Notes: generated by a model from the letters alone, not told the origin. A DNA stretch of 64,000 nucleotides from CAWIHS01 sp963836005 (GCA_963836005.1 CAWIHS010000005.1:1-64000), one strand, 5' to 3'; positions 53,051 to 61,937 are shown, numbered from the stretch's first letter. Numbers and translations: made by a program.

Positions 53051-53284
53051 TTATTTCAGCAGAGATAAAGCTTGCGGCAATGTGTACGGGTCAAATCCCG
53101 GTTTGATATCAATACTTAAATTATCGGGAAGGTTTAGAGTGATACTGGTGTGTCTATTTTGCTCTTGAACTATCTGAACGGGTAGTAAATTATTTGGTGT
53201 TACTTTAGTTTGTCCATAACCCAGTTTGGATTTGTAGTAAGTGAAAATATCTGATTTGATATGATGTTGCTGACAATCTATCAA
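53051..53284 (-). pseudogene. IS66 TnpA-like fragment
   Basis: 77 residues placed directly before the TnpB fragment in the usual IS66 order. The C-terminal part (SITLNLPDNLSIDIKPGF, ending PQALSLL) fits the TnpA end. The N-terminal helix-turn-helix is lacking. Confidence 0.6.
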
Positions 53285-53317
53285 ATCAAGGGGGATGATT
53301 CGTTTCGACGTGCATTT

Positions 53318-55243
53318 TCATTCATCGAACTTTTCTGCATAGCCTTTGGGCGGTGGTGTCCAGCCGCGTTCGGAGCGGTCATGTAGTTGTATACGATCGG
53401 CCTCCATCATCTCCTTGAGGGTGGCACCGTGTTCCCTGGCGCGGGCCAGAAAGGCCTTGTTGCTCGACATTGCGGTGTCCTCGTCCCAGAGTTCATAGAG
53501 GCTGTCAAGGCCGGCCTGGTCATGCCGACGGAACGCCTGTGACATCTTTTCGACCTTGAACGGATGCATGCCAACAGCCTTCAAGGCCGCTTTTCCAATT
53601 TCCAGGGAACCATCGAACATCTCGCGGACGGCAATATCGGCGCCGGCTTTGTTCAATAAGTATAGATGATTGACGTCGTAAGCGCGTGCCAGGGTTTTCA
53701 CCTGTGGGTAGTGACGTCGAACGTATTCGACCAGCTCGACCGCGCGTTCCCGATCGTCTATAGCAATGACAAGCGCCTTTGCCGATTCGATGCCTGCAGC
53801 ATGCAGCAGCTCAGGACGTGAGGCATCACCGTAATAACTCTTGACACCAAACCTGCTCAGCATGTCGATGATTGCAGCCTCATGGTCGAGTACGACGGTC
53901 TTGACACCGCTGGCGACGAGCAGGCGGTTGACGATCTGACCGAAACGGCCGCTCCCAGCAATGATGACCTTTCCAGCTTCGTCAATTTGATCCGGCTCCT
54001 GCGTTTCGCCTCCGGTCACGCCGGAAAGCACAAGTTTCTCGTACAAAATGAACAATGCCGGCGTCAGCAGCATCGACAGTGCCACCACCAGCGACAGCGT
54101 GGAGGCCAGATCTGTGGGTATCACATGATTCTGCAGGCTGAAGCTCAGCAGTACAAAACCAAACTCGCCGGCCTGGGCCAGTCCGAGCGTGAACAACCAA
54201 CGGTCAGTCACTTCGAGACGGAACAGGCGGGCGAGACCATACAGGACAATTCCCTTGATGACAATCACGCCAAGTGTCAGACCGATCACAGTTGCAAAGT
54301 CGGCGAACAGGATGCCGAAATCGATACCGGCGCCCACGGTGATGAAAAACAAGCCAAGCAGCAAACCCTTGAAGGGTTCGATGTCCGATTCGAGTTCATG
54401 GCGGAATTCGCTATTGGCCAGGACCACACCAGCGAGGAAGGTGCCAAGTGCCGGCGAAAGGTCGACCAGTGTCATCAATAACGCAATGCCGATGACGAGC
54501 AGCAACGCGCTGGCGGTGAAGATTTCACGAAGCCTGGATTCGGCGATGAAACGAAACAACGGTCGCGACAGGAAATGTCCGCCTAGCAGCACGGCTGCGA
54601 CGGCTCCAAGGACGACCAGGGCATGCGCCCAGCCGGGCAGTCCGGCCACCAGGCTCAAATCTTCGTGGTGTGCTACCTGGTGATGTCCACCAGCGGCAAC
54701 CGTGCCTTCCGGTACACCTCCTGCCAATTCGGGAAGTACGAGCAGGGGAATCAAGGCGAGCATGGGGATGACAGCGATATCCTGGAACAACAGGACCGAG
54801 AAGCTCGCACGACCACCTTCGGTCCTGGTTAATCCTTTCTCGTTGAGTGTTTGCAGGACGATCGCCGTCGATGACAGCGAGAAGATCAGGCCGATCGTCA
54901 GCGCCACGCTCCAATAGACATCCATCAATAGTACGGCACCGGCAATCAATAATGCGGTGATACCCACCTGCAGGCCGCCCAGGCCGATCAGCCGGTTGCG
55001 CATCTCCCACAGGATGCGTGGCTGGAGTTCCAGGCCAACCAGAAACAGCATCATGACGACCCCGAATTCGGCGAAGTGCTGAATCTCCCGGGTTTCCGAT
55101 CCGACCAAACCGATAACTGGCCCAATGATAATACCGGCGAGCAGGTAGCCGAGGACAGATCCCAATCCGAGTCGCTTGGCGATGGGCACGGCGATGACCG
55201 CAGCGCAGAGATAGATGAAGGCCTGAAACAGCAGTCCACCCAT
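53318..55243 (-). CDS. KefC-type glutathione-regulated K+/H+ antiporter
   Basis: 641 residues of the CPA2 family. The N-terminal membrane domain (about residues 1-390, 12-13 helices) has GLELQPRILWEMR, SSTAIVLQTLNEKG and LLFQDIAVIPMLA, including the conserved QD of helix 5. A His-rich loop around residue 185 (GGHHQVAHHED) is unusual. The C-terminal KTN/TrkA-N domain has IIAGSGRFGQIVNRLL and the YGDASRPELL motif. The kefF-like gene lies immediately upstream in the same operon, as in E. coli, so electrophile-triggered K+ efflux is the likely role. GC content is much higher than that of the flanks. Confidence 0.92.
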   Translation of the reverse strand: MGGLLFQAFIYLCAAVIAVPIAKRLGLGSVLGYLLAGIIIGPVIGLVGSETREIQHFAEFGVVMMLFLVGLELQPRILWEMRNRLIGLGGLQVGITALLIAGAVLLMDVYWSVALTIGLIFSLSSTAIVLQTLNEKGLTRTEGGRASFSVLLFQDIAVIPMLALIPLLVLPELAGGVPEGTVAAGGHHQVAHHEDLSLVAGLPGWAHALVVLGAVAAVLLGGHFLSRPLFRFIAESRLREIFTASALLLVIGIALLMTLVDLSPALGTFLAGVVLANSEFRHELESDIEPFKGLLLGLFFITVGAGIDFGILFADFATVIGLTLGVIVIKGIVLYGLARLFRLEVTDRWLFTLGLAQAGEFGFVLLSFSLQNHVIPTDLASTLSLVVALSMLLTPALFILYEKLVLSGVTGGETQEPDQIDEAGKVIIAGSGRFGQIVNRLLVASGVKTVVLDHEAAIIDMLSRFGVKSYYGDASRPELLHAAGIESAKALVIAIDDRERAVELVEYVRRHYPQVKTLARAYDVNHLYLLNKAGADIAVREMFDGSLEIGKAALKAVGMHPFKVEKMSQAFRRHDQAGLDSLYELWDEDTAMSSNKAFLARAREHGATLKEMMEADRIQLHDRSERGWTPPPKGYAEKFDE

Positions 55244-55246
55244 GAT

Positions 55247-55909
55247 TCAGAACTCCTTGATGATTGCGTCGAGGTCAGTGTTAAGTCGGGGAAGATCCTT
55301 CGCTGCGGCGATGTCGATCCGATCGTCGTGCAAGGCCTCGAGTACACGTATCCAATCGGCGACATGTTGATTGACTCGCCCTTCTTCGACTGCTGTGCGT
55401 GCACCGAACAGTGTGAAAGCCGGCAGGTAGGTCATGCCGCAGAGCCGTGCCATTTGTTCGAGCGGGTGGAGTAATTCGCGGATCGTGAAGTGGTTGAACC
55501 CCTCGGCCCTGTAGGCGGCCTCTATTCCACCCGCAGTAAGTGCATTGAAGAAGATCTTGCCATACAGTGCTGTTCCATTAGAGCCGTAGGCGAACCCATG
55601 CTCCAAAACAAGATCCTGCCATTCTTTCAAGATCGCCGGTGTCGAATACCAATAAAGGGGATGCTGAAAAACAATGACGTCATGCTCAAGGAGTCGTTGT
55701 TGCTCACGGTCGATGTCGATCTGAAAGTCAGCGTACTCAGCATAGAGGTCAACCAATGTGATACCATCAAGGTCGCGAACGGCCTCTACCATAGGACGGT
55801 TCGCTTCCGAGCGGTCGAGTGATGGATGTGCAAACAGGATCAGAATCCTACGCGCCGATTTCGTCGCCTCGTTCAGGTTGTCGTTGGTATCAAAAGATGC
55901 CATTGCCAT
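55247..55909 (-). CDS. KefF/KefG-like NAD(P)H oxidoreductase
   Basis: 220 residues of the flavodoxin-like NAD(P)H quinone oxidoreductase family. ILILFAHPSLDRSEANRPM is the FMN-binding loop, VIVFQHPLYWYSTPAILKEW is the ancillary-subunit signature, and FGARTAVEEGRVNQHV the closing helix. These proteins bind and activate KefC/KefB. Start could be at either of two Met codons six bases apart. Three bases separate it from kefC, whose own ribosome site lies in its last codons. Confidence 0.9.
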   Translation of the reverse strand: MAMASFDTNDNLNEATKSARRILILFAHPSLDRSEANRPMVEAVRDLDGITLVDLYAEYADFQIDIDREQQRLLEHDVIVFQHPLYWYSTPAILKEWQDLVLEHGFAYGSNGTALYGKIFFNALTAGGIEAAYRAEGFNHFTIRELLHPLEQMARLCGMTYLPAFTLFGARTAVEEGRVNQHVADWIRVLEALHDDRIDIAAAKDLPRLNTDLDAIIKEF

Positions 55910-56006
55910 TATCGTTTTGGTTCGCTATTGGGAAACTCTCGAAGTTTTCTTTTTGTTGTCTCTAATTTAAAGGTGACCGAGGGATTAAATATCGATCAGC
56001 TCCGTA

Positions 56007-56846
56007 TTATGGTTCAATAATATTCTCTCCTTCCCCTTTATTGATTTTAGCCAAAACCGCCTCGATAACAAGCACAATCTCTGCAGATTTTTCTGGATCC
56101 AGTGCATCGGGATGGGGTGAGGCAAACTGACCTGAATCGTTGTCGAAATACTGGCCGGATGCAATTTCGAATTCATCTGTCAGTGCCGCGCGAATCAGGA
56201 TATCCGCACCGATGCGGATATCAGCGCCGGCCACACCAAAACCCTGTTTCACCATCTTGGTGCCGAGCATTGACCCAGGATTAACCGCGATGATGGCCGG
56301 ACCCTCATCTTTGAGTGAAAGCGCCAGACTGCGAGACCACATGGTAAGCGCCAGTTTGCTTTGCGCATAAGCGGTGAGGTCGTCGGTCAGCCTGACCCGT
56401 CCAGCCAACGCTTCTGGATCGACCGGAGACTGAGCCGCGGAAGACAGGTTGATCACACGCCCGGAGGCTGCAAGCAGCGGCAAAAGCCTTTGCGTCAACA
56501 GATAGGGGGCGATCGTATTGACAGCAAACCAGACATCATGTCCGTCCTGCGTGTTGGGCTCGGGTGTCTTGAATACACCCGCATTATTGATTAACACATC
56601 AAGGCTTGCGTGCTTTTCGGTTACAGCCCCGGCAAGTGCCTTGACATCGGCCATGCGTGATAGATCGGCCACGTAGCTTTCAACGCGCCCACCATCGGGT
56701 AGCGCTGAGAGCGTTCTTTCCACTTCTTCCAGTTTTGCCTGATTACGTCCGTGCAGCAGGACATGGTGGCCTTGCAAGACCAGCATCCTGGCTGTTTCTA
56801 AGCCGATGCCGTCGGTTGAACCGGTAACAAGAATAATTTTTTGCAT
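56007..56846 (-). CDS. Short-chain dehydrogenase/reductase
   Basis: About 279 residues from ATG 56846. Classical SDR features: VTGSTDGIGLETA (cofactor motif TGxxxGIG), NNAGVF, NLSSAAQSPVD with the catalytic Ser, YAQSKLAL with Tyr and Lys, and VNPGSMLGTKM after the active site. The substrate is unknown. It follows the truncated luciferase-like gene by 14 bases (GAGTGAGGG overlaps that stop), and belongs to the GC-rich block with the kef genes. Confidence 0.9.
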   Translation of the reverse strand: MQKIILVTGSTDGIGLETARMLVLQGHHVLLHGRNQAKLEEVERTLSALPDGGRVESYVADLSRMADVKALAGAVTEKHASLDVLINNAGVFKTPEPNTQDGHDVWFAVNTIAPYLLTQRLLPLLAASGRVINLSSAAQSPVDPEALAGRVRLTDDLTAYAQSKLALTMWSRSLALSLKDEGPAIIAVNPGSMLGTKMVKQGFGVAGADIRIGADILIRAALTDEFEIASGQYFDNDSGQFASPHPDALDPEKSAEIVLVIEAVLAKINKGEGENIIEP

Positions 56847-56859
56847 GATGTTGTATCCC

Positions 56860-57507
56860 TCACTCCGAGAAGTCTGACAGTATATCATTGGCCAGACGTT
56901 TCAGTGTTGTCTCGATGTCTGCCCGGTTAAAGCGCAGGTTAATCGCTACATGGTTTACGCCGATCTCTTGCAACGATTTCAGATAAGCCCGAAGATGGTT
57001 GGCTCCCAGCCGAAACCCCAGATGGATCGTTTGCGGTGGTGTCTCAGGGTCGTCAGCCAGATCGACATAAAGCGACTGCACTGCAGGCTTGGCGGGGCCG
57101 CCTACAGCCTTAACTCGCGCCCGCCAGCCGCTAATAATTTTCGCCTGCGCGGCGATACCGCGTGGATAGGTTATCCAGCCCTCGCCGTTGCGCGCTATCC
57201 AGTCGGAGTCTTGCTGACTGCCTCCCGTAATAAGCAGCGGGAGTTTTACGGACGCCGGCTTGGGCAGCATGTCCATGCCGCCGTAAGGACTACCATAGTC
57301 ATTCTCAAAGGCCGGTGAGTCCTCCCACATGCGCCTGATATACTCAAAGCTCTCGCGAAAACGAGTACCCCGCTTCGCATAGTGGAGGTTGAGTGCCGGA
57401 TACTCTTCTGGACGGTCGCCGGAGGCGACACCCAGGATGAGGCGCCCACCCGATAGCACATCGATGCTGGCCGCAGCCTTGGCAACATGTGCCGAATCCG
57501 GGTACAA
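56860..57507 (-). pseudogene. Luciferase-like monooxygenase, 5'-truncated
   Basis: 215 residues of a flavin-dependent LLM-class oxidoreductase: HVAKAAASIDVLSGGRLILG, VASGDRPEEYPAL, FENDYGSPYGG, LLITGGSQQDSDWIA. The first ~90 residues of the TIM barrel are missing; the frame joins unrelated AT-rich sequence just after the codon for the Pro in YPDSAHVAK. The GTG/ATG at the break is unlikely to give a working enzyme. The truncation point marks the right edge of the GC-rich block. Confidence 0.8.
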
Positions 57508-57608
57508 AAAAATTAGCCATTACCTATCTCGTCATCCCAGTTTTCTATTTTAAAATCGTGAAAATTTCATTTTGCGACAAACGTGATTTCGGCAAATGTG
57601 CGTTAAAA

Positions 57609-57739
57609 TCACTGTCTTTGTGATAACCCAGCGAAACGACCGTCAGCGTCCTCTTTGTCCAATACATGCTGCATATAGGCGTCGTCGTCATTGGTCCATG
57701 CGCAGAATACAATCACGTGCGATGCATCCTTCACTTTAG
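57609..57739 (-). pseudogene. Nitroreductase remnant
   Basis: A 42-codon stretch reads PKVKDASHVIVFCAWTNDD and continues to a stop at 57609. The ASHVIVF segment and its distance pattern match oxygen-insensitive NAD(P)H nitroreductases. It is cut on the left side by the MITE that begins at 57740 and has lost everything else. Confidence 0.6.
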
Positions 57740-58116
57740 GTAACTACTCAGCGTATTTGAAATATTGTAACTTCTCAATAAGTCCATGCAAGATCCCCTC
57801 CCCCTGTCAGGGGGAGGGTTAGGGTGGGGGTTAAGTGTTTGATTCCCCCATCCTGGCCTTCCCCCTGACAGGGGGAAGGAACTTAAACTGCACGGACTTA
57901 TTGATATGTTACGAAATATTGCACTAAGTGCTTGATATCAGGTATTTGTGGAAGGCAGATAATTGCTCCTGTATAATCTGCATTCCCTACATGGACGTAT
58001 TTACGGCGTCTTCTGGGCAGGTAATAGCTCCATGCATAACCTGCATTTCCCTCATCCATGTGGGTCAATAAATTCCTGGTGTCAAGGACGTTTTCAAAAT
58101 TACGCTGAATAGTTAC
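57740..58116. mobile_element. GTAAC-type MITE, copy with nested insertion
   Basis: Ends GTAACTACTCAGCG (57740) and CGCTGAATAGTTAC (58116) match the element at 21956-22328, as do about 200 internal bases (GGCAGATAATTGCTCC, GGCAGGTAATAGCTCC). It lacks a target duplication; the left flank is a nitroreductase remnant and the right flank a transposase remnant. A second element is nested at 57767-57912. Confidence 0.85.
57767..57912. mobile_element. Nested 146-bp GTAAC-ended element
   Basis: Ends GTAACTTCTCAATAAGTCC and GGACTTATTGATATGTTAC (17 of 19 paired), with an exact 8-bp duplication GAAATATT on both sides (57759-57766, 57913-57920). The core is a GC-rich inverted repeat of the CCCTCCCCCTGTCAGGGGGA type, common as a dispersed repeat in bacteria. 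Confidence 0.9.
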
Positions 58117-58123
58117 AGATAAA

Positions 58124-58318
58124 TTACCCATTGGTTCTGGTGTGACTGAGGCGACCTGTAAAACATTTATTAAACAACGACTGTGCTGTTCTGGAATGAA
58201 ATGGACAACCCGAGGAGCTGGCATTGTTTTAAGTTTACGTTCTTTGGTTTTAACTAAAGGTAGATGGGAACAGTTTTGGGATAAGTTAGATCGTTATGGA
58301 TTCCCTGTGGCAGCTTAA
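58124..58318 (+). pseudogene. Transposase C-terminal fragment (ISKra4/ISLdr-like)
   Basis: A 64-codon frame reads LPIGSGVTEATCKTFIKQRL, then GMKWTTRGAGIVLSLRSLVL and ends WDKLDRYGFPVAA at TAA. This is the acid/Arg-containing C-terminus of a second transposase lineage of the ISKra4 type. The upstream part is replaced by the MITE. Confidence 0.75.
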
Positions 58319-58390
58319 TAATTAGGAACATCAAGTCGTGATCACACCCGCCTTCTTCCCTCATAGGCGGGCGGCGGATTGGCTGATATT

Positions 58391-58588
58391 TCAGGCGCGT
58401 TCACTGTGAGGAAGGTAAATGGCACCAGCGTATGGATTATATTTTTCATGGATTTTCTCCTTTGTTAAATTCATTAGAATAGGTTGCTCAAAATCAATTT
58501 CTCTGGCCATATTGATGATATAGACAAGTTCGTGGTCAGGGCAGAGTGTCATTACCGGTGGTCTGGCATTTTCTACTATCTTTACCAT
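58391..58588 (-). CDS. Hypothetical small protein
   Basis: About 65 residues from ATG 58588, preferred over 58618 because GAAGGGA lies 9 bases before it. The sequence (VKIVENARPPVMTLCPDHEL, NPYAGAIYLPHSERA) shows no recognised family, signal or membrane segment. Alone and leftward, divergent from the large secreted protein. Confidence 0.6.
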   Translation of the reverse strand: MVKIVENARPPVMTLCPDHELVYIINMAREIDFEQPILMNLTKEKIHEKYNPYAGAIYLPHSERA

Positions 58589-58803
58589 TTTTGTTATCCC
58601 TTCCCTGTTGATGTTCATTATTGGTATAGAAAAACATTAACCGGTTCATGATGTCCGTTTACTCCTACAACAGTAACAAAATATTACTCTTTTTGTTTGT
58701 TACTTTATTATAACATGATGGAAGTCATGGTATTTTTATGCAGTGGGAATAGAATCAAAACAGGCCTGTATTTAATTAAAGTCATCCTCACAGGAATTCT
58801 ATT

Positions 58804-60864
58804 ATGAAAAAAATAATCACCCTGTTTTTTCTCTTCTTGATTAGCATTTCATTTTCTTTTGCCATGCAAGCTCCGACTGACAATCAAGTTTTCGATTATT
58901 CACCTATAGCAGTTCCCGTAGTCAGCAATGCACCTGATACTGCTTTTCCAATGGGGCTCGGTTCTGCCGCTGATGATGGGAGTGAATTGTCTCTGCGTGT
59001 AGAAACTGATGCTTTTAACTTTCCTGTCGATCTCTACCTTGGATTATATGCTCCATCAATAGTACCCGGTGAACTCTATTTGTTTACCGAATCGGGGGAT
59101 TTACAGGGACTCAATACTTCAGGTCTTGCAGCCTGGAGAAAGAATCAAACTACCTCGTTTTCTGCAACTGTTTTTTCTGATATTTCAACCGATCCTCTGC
59201 CGCATGGAACCTACACTTTCTATTTAATGGTAACACCCGCAGACGATTTAACGTCCTTCTGGCTATGGTCAACCCCTTTTCAGCACATCAACCCGGTAAA
59301 AGGTATTTTTGTGAATACGGTAAAAGAGGATGATCTGGTTCTGACTGCAGTCGATCAAAATGACCTGTATTATTCCTGGTTTGGAGAAAAAGATGAGGAA
59401 GGGAAACTACTGCATTTCAACAGGCTGATACTGGATCAACGAACCGTCAGCGGAAGTTTTGAACATTATATGACACTTGATTTTGATTCACAGGGAAGAC
59501 CCGTTACCATTTCAGTTCCATCGACCAATGAAAGCATGTCGCTGGAATATACTTCGGAAACCAGTACCCGCGTTTCAATTACCGCAGATGATGGCTCCAC
59601 CGATGTGTTCACTGTTGATAATCCCTACCCTGCTGTTCGTACCCGAAAAGCTGAACCAGTAGCTGCGCTGTCCGCTGAAAATAGAAGCGGGATGCTGCGA
59701 AGTTCAGTTCTGGACAATAACTGGTTTGTAGGAGGTATCATTAGAGGCTGTAAAAACTCAAAACTCCCGCAGGTCAGTGTCAGGAGAAAGCTGGATAAAG
59801 CCATTTTAGAGTCAGAACCACAACTGGCCCTGATCAAGCCCAAGGTCAGACCCGTTAAAGATCAGACAAATAGTACTGATTTCGATTATGTATACTATTT
59901 GCAAGGATTAGCAGATTATGATGACTGGTATTGGTCCTGTGTATGGGACTGGGTTGGAGGTGATGTAATAGACTCAGTTACCGGTGCCATTGGAGGGATT
60001 GCCCAGGAGTTGCTTGAAGCGGCTGTTAAATTGTCAAAACTTGAAACTGCGATTGATACTGATATTAAAAATGGTACCAAAAATAAACTTTTCCGGCAGA
60101 TTAGCGATACTATCGGTGATGGGATTCTCCCCATATGGTCATTTAGCAGAAAGCTTTATGATACAAGCAAACTGCCTATTGATGCTCATAATGGCCCCTG
60201 TAGTAGTAGAGTATGGCGTTATCTGAACCAGGTTCAGACTGCCGAACAAACCGTTAAAGTCACTTTAAATGGGATAACAAAGCAGGTTTCATTTACCCCG
60301 AAACCCGAACAACTTTCGCAATACTTAACAGTGGTTGATGCACCGGTCTTTGACTTTTCAGATTCCTGCCCAAAAACAGAACTCTCCTGTTACAGTCAAT
60401 GCACCGGCAAAGTTATCGAAATCGATGCTTCCTGTCCGATACCTGAAGGAGCAAAATATAGTGAGTTTATATATAGCGAAGGTTGGAATAAATATTATCT
60501 CCTGAATAAAAAACAAGTGGGGCTCTATGAGTCATGGTCCAAACGTGATGATGGATCCTTATATCTGGCGTACAAAAAATGTTTAAATGAAGAAGGTCAA
60601 TTAAATGGCTGGGATATCAGATATAATGAAAATGGTTCGATGAATATGGCAACACATTATACCAATGACATGAGAGATGGACATCAGTATGATTTTTATT
60701 CTGAATTTGAAACTGGTGTAGCTAACGCAATGGGTTCATTATATGTAGATAATACCTTTAAAAATGGAGAAAATACTTACCGAGAAGCCTTTCACGAGGA
60801 TGGCGCAATGAAAATGTATTGTAATTGTGCTGAAAATCCAGGTGGCTGGATTTGGCTGGATTAA
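58804..60864 (+). CDS. Large secreted protein of unknown function
   Basis: 686 residues with a clear signal peptide (IITLFFLFLISISFSFA). The N-terminal ~170 residues are beta-rich (LSLRVETDAFNFPVDLYLGL, TYTFYLMVTPADDLTSFWLW) and look like an Ig/fibronectin-type surface module. The middle is of unknown fold with a possible amphipathic helix around QELLEAAVKLSKLE. The C-terminal ~150 residues have Cys pairs and repeated short strands (GQLNGWDIRYNENGSMN, DGHQYDFYSEFETG, NGENTYREAFHEDGAMK), resembling MORN-like antitoxin repeats. Hence exported, probably surface or periplasmic. A Rap1a-like gene follows by 15 bases. Confidence 0.7.
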   Translation: MKKIITLFFLFLISISFSFAMQAPTDNQVFDYSPIAVPVVSNAPDTAFPMGLGSAADDGSELSLRVETDAFNFPVDLYLGLYAPSIVPGELYLFTESGDLQGLNTSGLAAWRKNQTTSFSATVFSDISTDPLPHGTYTFYLMVTPADDLTSFWLWSTPFQHINPVKGIFVNTVKEDDLVLTAVDQNDLYYSWFGEKDEEGKLLHFNRLILDQRTVSGSFEHYMTLDFDSQGRPVTISVPSTNESMSLEYTSETSTRVSITADDGSTDVFTVDNPYPAVRTRKAEPVAALSAENRSGMLRSSVLDNNWFVGGIIRGCKNSKLPQVSVRRKLDKAILESEPQLALIKPKVRPVKDQTNSTDFDYVYYLQGLADYDDWYWSCVWDWVGGDVIDSVTGAIGGIAQELLEAAVKLSKLETAIDTDIKNGTKNKLFRQISDTIGDGILPIWSFSRKLYDTSKLPIDAHNGPCSSRVWRYLNQVQTAEQTVKVTLNGITKQVSFTPKPEQLSQYLTVVDAPVFDFSDSCPKTELSCYSQCTGKVIEIDASCPIPEGAKYSEFIYSEGWNKYYLLNKKQVGLYESWSKRDDGSLYLAYKKCLNEEGQLNGWDIRYNENGSMNMATHYTNDMRDGHQYDFYSEFETGVANAMGSLYVDNTFKNGENTYREAFHEDGAMKMYCNCAENPGGWIWLD

Positions 60865-60878
60865 CAGGAAATCATCAA

Positions 60879-61245
60879 ATGACTCAAACAATCTGTACCC
60901 TGTTTCAGCATTTGTCTCTTTGTAGTGGTTAACCAGGCTCAAGCCTTTGAAGAAAGTGGTGAGGAAATACTAGATACTTGTTTAAGTGAACGCCAGGCAT
61001 TAACCGGTAACCCCGTTAAAAGCGCGCGTTACGGGTTATGCCTGGGTTATTTGAAGGGTTTTGCTGACGCCTTGAATGGCAGCCTCTTCTGCCTGCATGA
61101 AACAGGAGAGACAGCTATCATTACTCAGCACCTTAAACAGGTTTATATTGATTATGCAATGCAGCATAAAAAGCAATTAAAAAGCCCGGCCAGCCGAACG
61201 ATCCTGCCTGCTTTTCAGCAGGCTTTTCCGTGTCAGTCAGAATAG
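60879..61245 (+). CDS. Rap1a/Tai-like small secreted protein
   Basis: The readable mature part (from about 60925) has the Rap1a/Tai signature: a first Cys in ILDTCLSER, LCLGYLKGFADAL, a Cys before HETGETAIITQHLKQVY, and a C-terminal AFPC. Rap1a and Tai proteins are immunity proteins of type VI effectors, but most homologues have no known toxin. ATG 60879 has a good ribosome site (CAGGAAATC) but the frame stops within the signal peptide; a one-base shift would join it to LFVVVNQAQAF. So a frameshift is likely, or another start is used. Downstream of the secreted 686-residue protein. Confidence 0.6.
61206..61227 (+). terminator. Possible intragenic terminator
   Basis: GCCTGC-TTTTCA-GCAGGC followed by TTTT, in the last codons of the Rap1a-like gene. 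Six-bp stem only. Confidence 0.4.
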
Positions 61246-61282
61246 GAAAGGAAATTACCTGGCCTCGTTTTGTGACACAAAA

Positions 61283-61882
61283 TCACACACTGCATTGCAG
61301 TTTTTCATACCTGCCTGTCTGATATTCACCTTTTGATTTCCCACCTAAAAATATTGCTTCATCAATACGAATACCCCATGCCCTCAGCGTACGGATAGCA
61401 CGCTCATGAGCCGGTGCACCGCGAGCAGTCACCAGGGCGGTTCGTATGGGTGAATATTCTCCTGAATATTCTGTTTGTAATCGATGCAAAGAACCAAGAA
61501 ACTCTTTAAAAGGGCCGCCAGTTAACGGTTTATTGGCTCCTGCCCGCTCAGATGCATCAAAGGCAGCCAGGCCATCCTGTCTGTAGATACGTTCTGCCTC
61601 ATTCGAGAAAATAACCGCATCACCATCAAAGGCAATCCGCAATTGCCCTTCATCATTGCTGCGATTAGCCGAAGGTAAAATAGCCGCAGCCGCATAGCCC
61701 ATCTCCAGGGCTTCGCGCACATCCATGGGTTCAGCCGAAAGAAACAAATCAGCAGCAAAAGGTTTAATGTAGCGATATGGGAATTCACCACTGGCAAAAG
61801 CAGCCCTTTCAATGGGTAAATGGTGCTTTTCAATGGAGTTAAAGATCCGTAACCCCGTATCCGCACTGTTTTTTGAAAGCCC
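61283..61882 (-). pseudogene. 5'-nucleotidase, N-terminally truncated
   Basis: The frame reads NSADTGLRIFNSIEKHHLPI, AAFASGEFPYRYIKPFAADL, then FLSAEPMDVREALEMGYAAA, RIAFDGDAVIFSNEAERIY and VTARGAPAHERAIRTL, a good match to cytosolic 5'-nucleotidases of the PF06189 type. The first ~100 residues are missing: the homologous part begins at an inverted repeat at 61880-61937, and an in-frame stop lies beyond. Not functional as it stands. Confidence 0.85.
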
Positions 61883-61937
61883 GAATTCAACTCATAAATA
61901 CAACTAAGTCAAGTTGCACTTATGAGTTGAATTCGGG
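61880..61937. repeat. Perfect 18-bp inverted repeat at a truncation point
   Basis: CCCGAATTCAACTCATAA (61880-61897) and its exact complement (61920-61937) with a 22-base loop. It lies exactly where the nucleotidase gene is cut and could be a mobile-element end or the result of a hairpin-mediated deletion. Confidence 0.8.

Noticed and set aside
53882..55010. Long open frames overlapping the kefC gene
   Set aside because: Same reason: GC-rich shadow frames without homology or ribosome sites.
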